A DNA stretch of 64,000 nucleotides from assembly GCA_937920515.1 (NCBI GenBank), contig CALEUG010000005.1, positions 46,625 to 110,624 on the forward strand. Reading direction: 5' to 3'. The translations under genes and the position numbers were made by a program. The notes beneath the pieces were generated by a model. It was not told the origin of the DNA and did not search any database. It worked only from the letters and a program-made list of their open reading frames with translations. The stretch is from an uncultured bacterium. Lineage in GTDB: Bacteria > Acidobacteriota > Aminicenantia > Aminicenantales > Saccharicenantaceae. Positions 54,891 through 60,918 of this stretch are shown in pieces (position 1 is the stretch's first letter; each line of letters opens with the position of its first letter).

Positions 54891-55651
54891 AGATAACGAC
54901 CATCGCGCTCAACACCTTCAAGGAAGCCAAGAGGGACCGGGTCCTTTACCTGCTGTTTTTCTTCGTGGCCGTCTGCCTGCTGTTCTCGCGCTTTCTGGCC
55001 CTGCTGACGGTCGGAGACCGGGTGAAAATCATCAAGGACGTGGGGCTGGCCTCCATCTCGCTGTTCGGCATGCTGATGGCAATCCTGATGGGCACGGGCC
55101 TGGTTTACAAGGAGATAGACAAGAAAACGATCTTCACCCTGCTGGCCAAGCCCATCCATCGGGCGGAGTTCCTGCTGGGAAAATTCCTGGGGCTGGTGCT
55201 GACGATTTTCATCATGACCGTGCTGATGACGGCGGTTTTCCTGCTGATTCTGTTTTTGCACACCTTTACCGTGGAGTGGAAAATCCTGCTGGCCATACTT
55301 TACATATTCTTCGAGCTGTGCCTGATGACGGCCGTGGCCCTGCTGTTTTCGACCTTTACCACGCCCATCCTGGCCTCGCTCTACTCCCTGGCTTTTTACC
55401 TCATAGGGCATCTTTCCTGGAGCCTGGAGATGTTGATAAAGAAGGTGAAGAGCGGGACCGGGCGGGCGGCCCTGAAGGTGCTTTACACTGTGCTGCCCGA
55501 CCTGGAGAATTTTAACTTCAAGACCGAGGTGGTGCATAACCTGCCGCTCCCGGGAAAGCTGCTGGGAGTCAGTTTTATGTATGGAGTGGTTTATACGGCA
55601 TTTCTGCTGCTGCTGGCCATTCTGGTCTTCCGGCGGCGCGATTTTGTCTGA
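54887..55651 (+). CDS. ABC-2 type permease (PilI-like position)
   Basis: 254 residues with about six membrane helices (RVLYLLFFFVAVCLLFSRFL; GMLMAILMGTGLVYKEID; IFIMTVLMTAVFLLILFL; ILYIFFELCLMTAVALLF; FLLLLAILVFRRRDF). The soluble segment KTIFTLLAKPIHRAEFLLGK is typical of ABC-2 exporters. Its start overlaps the ATPase gene. It would carry out transport or energised rearrangement with the 53973-54890 ATPase. A 120-base purine-rich tract and an insertion-sequence remnant follow. Confidence 0.85.
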   Translation: MKITTIALNTFKEAKRDRVLYLLFFFVAVCLLFSRFLALLTVGDRVKIIKDVGLASISLFGMLMAILMGTGLVYKEIDKKTIFTLLAKPIHRAEFLLGKFLGLVLTIFIMTVLMTAVFLLILFLHTFTVEWKILLAILYIFFELCLMTAVALLFSTFTTPILASLYSLAFYLIGHLSWSLEMLIKKVKSGTGRAALKVLYTVLPDLENFNFKTEVVHNLPLPGKLLGVSFMYGVVYTAFLLLLAILVFRRRDFV

Positions 55652-55846
55652 GGCTGTTGAGAAGAGCCGGAAAAGACTGGATGGCCTGCGGCCTGAGGGG
55701 CGAGAAAGGAAGGAACGAGAAGAGAGTAAAGAGTAGAGGGGTAAAAAAGGGAAAAGAAAAAAGGAAAAAGAAGAGAAAAGATTGAAATCAAAAAGAGATT
55801 AAATGAAGATCTGGAGCAATCGCCAGCATCGATGAAATGGATATAC
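55652..55846 (+). repeat. Purine-rich low-complexity tract
   Basis: From about 55690 to 55810 the plus strand is nearly all A and G (GAGAAAAGATTG, AAAAAGGAAAAAG), with no gene. A similar but shorter tract lies at 47577-47660. The function is unknown. Confidence 0.6.
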
Positions 55847-56199
55847 TGACCCCCTGAGGAGGTGGACATTTTCGAAAAGCAGAGTTAATAAACTATTCAG
55901 GAGGTGATTGGATTAAACCGGGGAAGTGGGAAGCGGTGGAGAAGATGGCCATGATGCTGAAAGCTCTCAGGCGGCAGAAGCCGGTGGCCGGGATCTGTCG
56001 GGAGCATCAGATCAGCCAGTCGCTCTTCTACCGCTGGCGGGATCAATTTCCTGAAGCAGTCGCGGGGGCATTGAGCAACGGGGCTGAGAGGGAAGAATCC
56101 GAGGCGCTTCGGGCCCGGATTGAGAATGAAAAGCAAGCTAAAGAGCCCGGGCGGATAAAGGAAAGACATATCAGAGGAAGTGCCCTTGATAGAAATTGA
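55847..56199 (+). mobile_element. Remnant of an IS3-like insertion sequence
   Basis: The left end TGACCCCCTGAGGAGG resembles a terminal inverted repeat, and is followed by the first part of an OrfA-type transposase gene. There is no OrfB (integrase), and no right end is recognised before the TPR gene at 56321. The element lies between the ABC pair and the TPR/pilD pair. It is most probably a decayed insertion. Confidence 0.55.
55936..56199 (+). pseudogene. Broken OrfA transposase (helix-turn-helix)
   Basis: The frame reads EKMAMMLKALRRQKPVAGIC, then REHQISQSLFYRWRDQFPEA, the helix-turn-helix of IS3-type OrfA proteins. In-frame codons upstream (WIKPGKWEAVEKM) suggest the true start lay before 55936 and has been lost. 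After about residue 60 the leucine-zipper-like region degenerates (ARIENEKQAKEPGRIKER), and the frame ends at 56199 without the usual coiled coil. Confidence 0.55.
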
Positions 56200-56320
56200 G
56201 CGGGCGAATTCTTTTAAGGAATAAATAGATAGAAGCTGCGAACAAAATATTAAAGAGTTAAAGAGTGGAAATTATAAAATAAAAAATCCGGCGGTGGCCG
56301 GAACTTGATAAGCAAGGTAA

Positions 56321-57223
56321 ATGGCAGATATTAAAGGAGATAACGCGACGATGGAAGCCACCGGCGGCGGCGAAAGAATGCTGCGGCGCCAGAGGAACCT
56401 GCTGGTCTTCGCTCTGGTGATCTCGCTGCTGCTTTTTTCCTGGTTGAAGGTACAGACGGATAAAGTGTCTCGGACCAGGGTGCCTGGCTCTTCGATCATT
56501 TACTTACCGTCGGGAAAGTACCTGAAGCACATAACCTTTGGCTATTCGAGCCTGGTGGCCGACATCATTTACCTGTGGGCCATTCAGTATTACGGGACTT
56601 ACGAAATCGCCGACCGCTTCAAGTACCTGCAGCACATCTTCTCCATCATCGCCGAGCTGGACCCCAGGTACGTGGACCCGTATGAAGTGGGGGCGCTGAT
56701 CGCCGTTTATGAGGCCAACGACCCCGAGCTGGCCTTCAAAATCCTGGACATGGGGCTGGAGAAGAATCCCGACATGTGGATTTTCCCCTTCCAGGCCGGG
56801 CACATTGCCCAGATGAACCTGAAGGATTTTGAGAGGGCCAGGGAGTTTTACCGGAAGGCCATGGAGATTCCGGGTGCACCGCCGATTGTCAAAAGGCTTT
56901 ACGCCCACGCCAGCTACCGGACGATGAACTACCAGGAAGCCTGGGAGATATGGAAGGAAGTTTACGAGACGGCGCAGGAAGACTGGGTTAAGGAAATTGC
57001 CTACAACCATCTCTACCGGGTGAAGTCGACGGTGGACACGGAGGCCCTGGGCGAGGCGGTGAAGAAATACCGGGAGCGGTTCGGGCGCTGGCCGGCTGAC
57101 CTGGGACAGTTAGTGCGGGCCGATTTGATAAGAGAAGTGCCGAAGGACCTGGACGGCAAGGATTACGTTTACGACGCGAAGACCGGGGAAGTTAAACCGG
57201 CGAGGGTGTGGTGGAAACGCTGA
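56321..57223 (+). CDS. TPR protein with membrane anchor and pilin-like tail
   Basis: 300 residues. One membrane helix (LLVFALVISLLLFSWLKV) is followed by helical repeats (residues about 80-250) such as AYRTMNYQEAWEIWKEVYET in TPR-like pattern. The last 45 residues read KYRERFGRWPADLGQLVRAD and VPKDLDGKDYVYDAKTGEV, which resembles the C-terminal region of type II secretion pseudopilins. It overlaps the prepilin peptidase start by 16 bases. Together this points to type IV pilus or type II secretion work at the membrane. Start choice: 56321 or the ATG at 56351 after AAAGGAGAT; both are open. Confidence 0.72.
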   Translation: MADIKGDNATMEATGGGERMLRRQRNLLVFALVISLLLFSWLKVQTDKVSRTRVPGSSIIYLPSGKYLKHITFGYSSLVADIIYLWAIQYYGTYEIADRFKYLQHIFSIIAELDPRYVDPYEVGALIAVYEANDPELAFKILDMGLEKNPDMWIFPFQAGHIAQMNLKDFERAREFYRKAMEIPGAPPIVKRLYAHASYRTMNYQEAWEIWKEVYETAQEDWVKEIAYNHLYRVKSTVDTEALGEAVKKYRERFGRWPADLGQLVRADLIREVPKDLDGKDYVYDAKTGEVKPARVWWKR

Positions 57224-57987
57224 GAATCGTCCTGGTGGTGGTGGTCGGGCTGGTCTGGGGCAGCTTTCTCAACGTGGTGATTTACAGGCTGCCACGGGAG
57301 CTGAGCCTGGTCAGGCCGCCGTCGAGCTGCCCGAAGTGCGGGCGGCGAATTAAGTGGTACGATAATATTCCGCTGCTGTCGTATTTAGCGCTGGGGGGCA
57401 AGTGCCGGTTCTGCGGGGAGAAGATTTCGGCAGTTTACCCGGCGGTTGAGGCCCTGACCGCGGCTGGCTTTGTTATTGTTTATATTCATAACCTTAGGTT
57501 TTTTGACCTGCAGTTTTTTGCCGATTGTGTTTTCGTCAGCAGCCTGATTGCCCTGGGGTTCATAGATTTCTTCCATCAGGTAATTCCGGACCATATCTCG
57601 ATGCCGGTGCTGGTCCTGGCCCTGATCTATGCGCCTTTCCGGTATGACCTGAACCTGAGGCAGGCCCTGGTCGGGGCGGTGGTTGGCGGGGGGTTCTTAC
57701 TGGTCGTTTACCTGGTTTACCTGCTGTGGCGAAAGAAGGAAGGTCTGGGAATGGGCGACGTGATGATGATGTTGATGGTCGGGGCTTACTTAGGGCTGAG
57801 CCGGACAGTCCTGACCCTGCTGCTGGCCTCGGTGGTGGGCGCGGTGTTCGGGCTGATGCTGATGAAGTTCAGGGGAAAAGATATGAAGTATGCCATGCCC
57901 TTCGGAAGCTTCATCGCCCCGGCGGCCTTCGTGTCGCTGGTCTGGGGCGAGCATCTCATCACCTGGTACCTCTCCCTCTTCAAATAA
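57208..57987 (+). CDS. pilD: Prepilin peptidase / N-methyltransferase
   Basis: 259 residues from GTG 57208 (a second GTG at 57211 is equally possible). Motifs: GSFLNVVIYRLPRE; the paired zinc-binding cysteines CPKCGRRIKW and KCRFCGEKIS; the aspartate LIALGFIDFFHQVIPD; and GLGMGDVMMMLMVGAYLG with the second catalytic Asp. About seven membrane helices. It cuts the short leader from type IV pilins and pseudopilins and methylates the new N-terminus. No pilin, PilB or PilC gene is visible in the window. The 3' end touches the left terminal repeat of the RAYT element. Confidence 0.93.
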   Translation: MVETLRIVLVVVVGLVWGSFLNVVIYRLPRELSLVRPPSSCPKCGRRIKWYDNIPLLSYLALGGKCRFCGEKISAVYPAVEALTAAGFVIVYIHNLRFFDLQFFADCVFVSSLIALGFIDFFHQVIPDHISMPVLVLALIYAPFRYDLNLRQALVGAVVGGGFLLVVYLVYLLWRKKEGLGMGDVMMMLMVGAYLGLSRTVLTLLLASVVGAVFGLMLMKFRGKDMKYAMPFGSFIAPAAFVSLVWGEHLITWYLSLFK

Positions 57988-57988
57988 C

Positions 57989-58155
57989 GGGGGACACAAT
58001 ACTCATTCACCAATTTTAGTAACAATATTTGGCACTCTATGGCAAAAATATCTATTCCTTGATTTAATATGTTTGCAGATCTTATATGTTTTCAAATCTG
58101 GCTGAAAAAACGAAACCTGAAAATTAAAAATCTGGTGAATGAATATTGTGTCCCC
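57989..58155 (+). repeat. Left terminal repeat of the RAYT element
   Basis: 167 bases. The two ends form an inverted repeat of about 24 bases with one mismatch: GGGGGACACAATACTCATTC at the left and ATGAATATTGTGTCCCCC at the right. The middle is A/T rich. A near-identical copy lies at 60539-60705. Confidence 0.85.
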
Positions 58156-58235
58156 CTTTAAACTGTCCCACTTCCTGCATTCAACACCTTCTGCAATGAT
58201 AAAAAACCTCGATCCTGCACGTCTTTATTTTTACG

Positions 58236-58913
58236 ATGGGCAGAATTGCAAGGATCGTGGTACCGGGAATACCGCATCATATAATTCAACGCGGTAACCG
58301 CAACCAGAAGGTTTTCTTCACGGACAAAGACAGGAGTCTTTACCTTGATATTTTGAGGTTCAATGCCTTTAAGTTTAAGCTTAAAATCTGGTGTTATTGC
58401 TTGATGGATAATCATATACATCTTATAGCTGTCCCCGAAAGGCCTGACAGTTTAGCCCGGGCCATGGCTGAAACCCACAGAAAATATACCTACATGATTA
58501 ATATTCGCAACAACTGGAAAGGCTTCCTGTTTCAGGGGAGGTATAGCTCTTTCCCTATGGATGAAGCATATCTCTACTGTTGCGTCAGGTATGTTGAGCG
58601 CAATCCTGTCAGGGCTGGTCTGGTTAAATTAGCTGAAGAATACTGTTGGTCTAGCGCCAGAGCACACGTGTTCGGTTTTAACGACCCTCTGCTGAGCCCG
58701 ATGCCGCTGAGGTCTCAAATCAAGGACTGGAGCATTTTCCTCCGTGGTGAAGAGAAAGAAGAAGATTTAGAGCAATTAAGGAAGAATCAATTAACAGGAC
58801 GTCCTCTCGGAAATGAGGATTTCATCGAATATCTGGAAAGACTTACAGGGAGAATAATCAGGAAGAAGCGGCCAGGCCGGCCAAAAACGAGGGACACAAT
58901 ACTCGTTTCCTGA
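58236..58913 (+). CDS. REP-associated tyrosine transposase (RAYT, TnpA_REP)
   Basis: 225 residues. The HUH motif is HIH at residues 60-62 (DNHIHLIAVPERP); the N-terminus MGRIARIVVPGIPHHIIQRG is the standard RAYT start; the family signature YVERNPVRAGLVKLAEEYCW follows; and the catalytic tyrosine region lies near HRKYTYMINIRNNW. RAYTs cut and join single-stranded DNA at palindromic REP sequences and are thought to spread them. The reading frame ends inside the right repeat (TRDTILVS), so the coding 3' end and the mobile repeat overlap by 23 bases. The start matches the one in the truncated copy at 60756. Confidence 0.9.
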   Translation: MGRIARIVVPGIPHHIIQRGNRNQKVFFTDKDRSLYLDILRFNAFKFKLKIWCYCLMDNHIHLIAVPERPDSLARAMAETHRKYTYMINIRNNWKGFLFQGRYSSFPMDEAYLYCCVRYVERNPVRAGLVKLAEEYCWSSARAHVFGFNDPLLSPMPLRSQIKDWSIFLRGEEKEEDLEQLRKNQLTGRPLGNEDFIEYLERLTGRIIRKKRPGRPKTRDTILVS

Positions 58914-58999
58914 TTTTATAAGCCAGGATAAACCGGCAAGTCTGACTGAATTACATTAACGCAGATAAAAAAATTGGGTAAATGAGTATTGTGTCCCCC
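58891..58999 (+). repeat. Right terminal repeat of the RAYT element
   Basis: 109 bases, palindromic ends GGGACACAATACTCG and GAGTATTGTGTCCCCC. It is shorter than and different in the middle from the left repeat. Its first bases encode the last residues of the RAYT, and its last bases lie next to the tilS stop. Confidence 0.8.
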
Positions 59000-59000
59000 T

Positions 59001-60410
59001 TTAGGCAGGAAGGTCTGATTTTTCTATCACGAAAATCTTCCGGGTTGCTGGGGTAACTTTGAATTCGTCGGCGACCGGCAACCCAGGCACCCAGACCACC
59101 CGCCCGCCAGAGAGAAACACCGGCAGAATACCTCGTTTGGCTCGCGGAATTTTTCTTTCGCGCAGCAGGTCCTTCAATTTTTTTTCGCCCTTCATGCCCA
59201 GAGGTCTGTACTTATCACCCGGCCGGCGGCTTCTCACTTCCAGCGGAAACTCAAGCTGACCGGCATCCAGGTAGCAGCGGATGTTGTCATCGTATCGAAG
59301 TTCTCCAGACTTCCTGGCGTCAAGGACTTCGCCCTTAAATTCCCACCTGTCGGCAAACAGGAGACTTTCCTCCCCGCTCCACCTGAGCGAAGATCTCGTG
59401 GCCGCGCTTTTCCTGTCGAGCTTTTTAAGCCAGCCCTGCTCATTTATGAGAACCTTATCCTGGCCCCAGCTGAACTTTTGACCTTCCTTCAATTCCAGCA
59501 CCGCCCGGGTCTGGTCAAAGCTCGGCGACTCCAGCCCCAGGGCCAGGTGGAGGAACTTCCGCACCAGTCGCCGGGCCATGGCCACCGGCATTTCTCCCAG
59601 CGCCCTGAGGTCCAGCTCTAAGCCCGGAGAGGCGAGAGCTTGGCCCTCTTTTTTATGGCGGCCACAGCAACCGCGGGTAATCACCGCCCACAGCCCATCG
59701 GCCAGCTCGGCCAGGGCTTCGTTCTCTTCCTGGGCGATGAGGGCCAGCCGGGCCAGGTGGCTCACCACCTCCGGGTCGAACTCCCTTTCCAGTTGCGGAA
59801 TAAGCTCCAGGCGGATCCGGTTTCTCAGGATTGAGGTGTCCAGGTTGGTTTCATCCACCCGGAATTTCAGCCTCTTTTCTCGCAGGTACTGCTCAATTTC
59901 TTGGCGCTTGAGACCGAGCAGCGGCCTGACCACCTGCCCCGCCCGCAACCTGATGGCCTGCAGCCCTTCAACTCCCGTTCCGCGGAATATTCTCATCAGC
60001 ACAGTTTCGGCCTGGTCGGTCATGGTGTGGGCGGTGAGCACCAGTTCGGCACCCCATTTTTCGGCCGCCTTTTCTAAAAACTCGTAGCGCTTGAGCCGGC
60101 CGGCCTCTTCCAGGTTGAGCCTGTTCTGACGGGCAAATTCCCGGACTCTTCCCCGGCCCACGAATAATTTCAGCCGCAGCTTCCTGGCCAGCTGCCGCAC
60201 AAAGCGCTCGTCGGATGCGGCGCTGGCTCTCAACTGGTGATTGAAGTGGGCCAGTGCCAGGTCGAGCTGTGGCCAGTCTTGCTTTAGTTCGAGCAGCAGG
60301 TGCACCAGGGCTACCGAGTCCTGGCCCCCGGAAACGGCTACTAACAGGCGGGATTGAGGCCCGAAGAGCTTGTTGGCCTCGACAAACCTTTTGAATTTCT
60401 GGTAAATCAT
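59001..60410 (-). CDS. tilS: tRNA(Ile)-lysidine synthase
   Basis: 469 residues, a long form with all domains. The PP-loop SGGQDS lies at residues 27-32, followed by ALAHFNHQLRASAASDERF and VLTAHTMTDQAETVLMRIFR with the substrate-site residues, then the C-terminal tRNA-binding part (RSRRPGDKYRPLGMKGEKKL and VWVPGLPVADEFKV). It attaches lysine to C34 of the CAU-anticodon tRNA(Ile2), so that this tRNA reads AUA. ATG 60410 lies only 8 bases after the 3' end of a tRNA with a CAU anticodon, and has no ribosome site. The RAYT element touches its stop codon. Confidence 0.93.
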   Translation of the reverse strand: MIYQKFKRFVEANKLFGPQSRLLVAVSGGQDSVALVHLLLELKQDWPQLDLALAHFNHQLRASAASDERFVRQLARKLRLKLFVGRGRVREFARQNRLNLEEAGRLKRYEFLEKAAEKWGAELVLTAHTMTDQAETVLMRIFRGTGVEGLQAIRLRAGQVVRPLLGLKRQEIEQYLREKRLKFRVDETNLDTSILRNRIRLELIPQLEREFDPEVVSHLARLALIAQEENEALAELADGLWAVITRGCCGRHKKEGQALASPGLELDLRALGEMPVAMARRLVRKFLHLALGLESPSFDQTRAVLELKEGQKFSWGQDKVLINEQGWLKKLDRKSAATRSSLRWSGEESLLFADRWEFKGEVLDARKSGELRYDDNIRCYLDAGQLEFPLEVRSRRPGDKYRPLGMKGEKKLKDLLRERKIPRAKRGILPVFLSGGRVVWVPGLPVADEFKVTPATRKIFVIEKSDLPA

Positions 60411-60418
60411 AATGAAAA

Positions 60419-60492
60419 TGGCGGCGGAGGGATTTGAACCCCCGACACTGCGGATATGAGCCGCATGCTCTGACCAACTGAGCTACGCCGCC
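60419..60492 (-). tRNA. tRNA with CAU anticodon (Met, or lysidine-type Ile2)
   Basis: Minus-strand cloverleaf of 74 bases. Acceptor GGCGGCG/CGCCGCC with A at the discriminator, D-arm GCTC...GAGC, anticodon stem TGCGG/CCGCA with loop CTCATAT (anticodon CAT), T-arm GGGGGTTCAAATCCCTC. CCA is not encoded. Acceptor and T-stem look most like elongator tRNA(Met), but Ile2 tRNAs also have CAU and A73, and the adjacent tilS makes Ile2 possible. A promoter (60503-60531) starts transcription about 4 bases ahead. Confidence 0.92.
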
Positions 60493-60502
60493 GGGTATGT
60501 GA

Positions 60503-60531
60503 ATTTTATATGAGCCACCCCCGTTAGTCAA
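60503..60531 (-). promoter_or_regulatory. Promoter of the tRNA-tilS unit
   Basis: Minus strand: TTGACT (60531-60526), 17-bp spacer, TAAAAT (60508-60503). The start would be near 60496, giving a very short tRNA leader. No other promoter is seen between the tRNA and tilS. Confidence 0.6.
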
Positions 60532-60538
60532 TATTAAC

Positions 60539-60705
60539 GGGGGACACAATACTCATTCCCCAATTTTAGTAACAATATTTGACATTCTATTGCATAAATA
60601 TCTATTCCTTGATCTTATAAATTTGCAGATTTTACATGTCTCCAAATTTAGCTGAAAACAAGAAACCTGAAAACAAAAAAACCTGGTGAATGAATATTTT
60701 GTCAC
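60539..60705 (+). repeat. Second copy of the RAYT left repeat (decaying)
   Basis: Same start GGGGGACACAATACTCATTC and the same order of internal sequences as at 57989. The 3' end reads AATATTTTGTCACATTTC instead of ATTGTGTCCCCC, so this end has decayed and the palindrome is lost. Confidence 0.82.
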
Positions 60706-60755
60706 ATTTCCTACACCTATAAATAACCTCCACCATGCCCACCTCTATTTTTACG

Positions 60756-60808
60756 ATGAGCAGAATTGCAAGGGTCGTGGCACCGGGAATCCCGCATAAA
60801 TATTATAA
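60756..60808 (+). pseudogene. Truncated second RAYT gene
   Basis: After the second left repeat, the spacer and start of the RAYT gene are recognisable: ATG 60756 followed by SRIARVVAPGIPH, matching GRIARIVVPGIPHH of the intact copy. Homology stops near 60796 and the sequence passes into another repeat family (GAGAAAAAAGGGGACACC). The rest of the gene is missing. Confidence 0.75.
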
Positions 60809-60814
60809 GGCGAG

Positions 60815-60842
60815 AAAAAAGGGGACACCTTACGGTGTCCCC
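60815..60842 (-). terminator. Repeat-derived terminator 2, GTAA tetraloop
   Basis: Minus strand: 9-bp perfect stem GGGGACACC/GGTGTCCCC, loop GTAA (GNRA type), then TTTTTT. It is a strong second stop downstream of the LUD gene and lies in a repeat unit of the ggggacac type. Confidence 0.82.
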
Positions 60843-60887
60843 GATTTTGCCACTTAAATTCAAGGGGAAAAATATTAAAAAGACGAG

Positions 60888-60914
60888 AAAAAAAGGGACA
60901 TCGTAAGGTGTCCC
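60888..60914 (-). terminator. Repeat-derived terminator 1 after the LUD gene
   Basis: Minus strand: stem GGGACA/TGTCCC with an 8-base loop, then seven T. It begins 5 bases after the stop codon of the LUD gene and is an inverted, slightly diverged copy of the hairpin at 60815-60842. Confidence 0.75.
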
Positions 60915-60918
60915 CTCT

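Larger units (their letters stand above)
57989..58999 (+). mobile_element. RAYT (Y1/HUH) element with palindromic terminal repeats
   Basis: A complete unit: left repeat 57989-58155, 80-base spacer, RAYT gene 58236-58913, and right repeat 58891-58999. Both repeats begin GGGGACACAATACTC-like and end ATTGTGTCCCCC. The element ends 1 base before the stop codon of tilS, and its left end abuts the stop of pilD, so it fills the whole gap between the two genes. Confidence 0.82.

Noticed and set aside
55591..55869. 92-codon minus-strand hydrophobic frame
   Set aside because: It is the complement of the polypurine tract, giving a Phe/Leu/Ser-rich false membrane protein.
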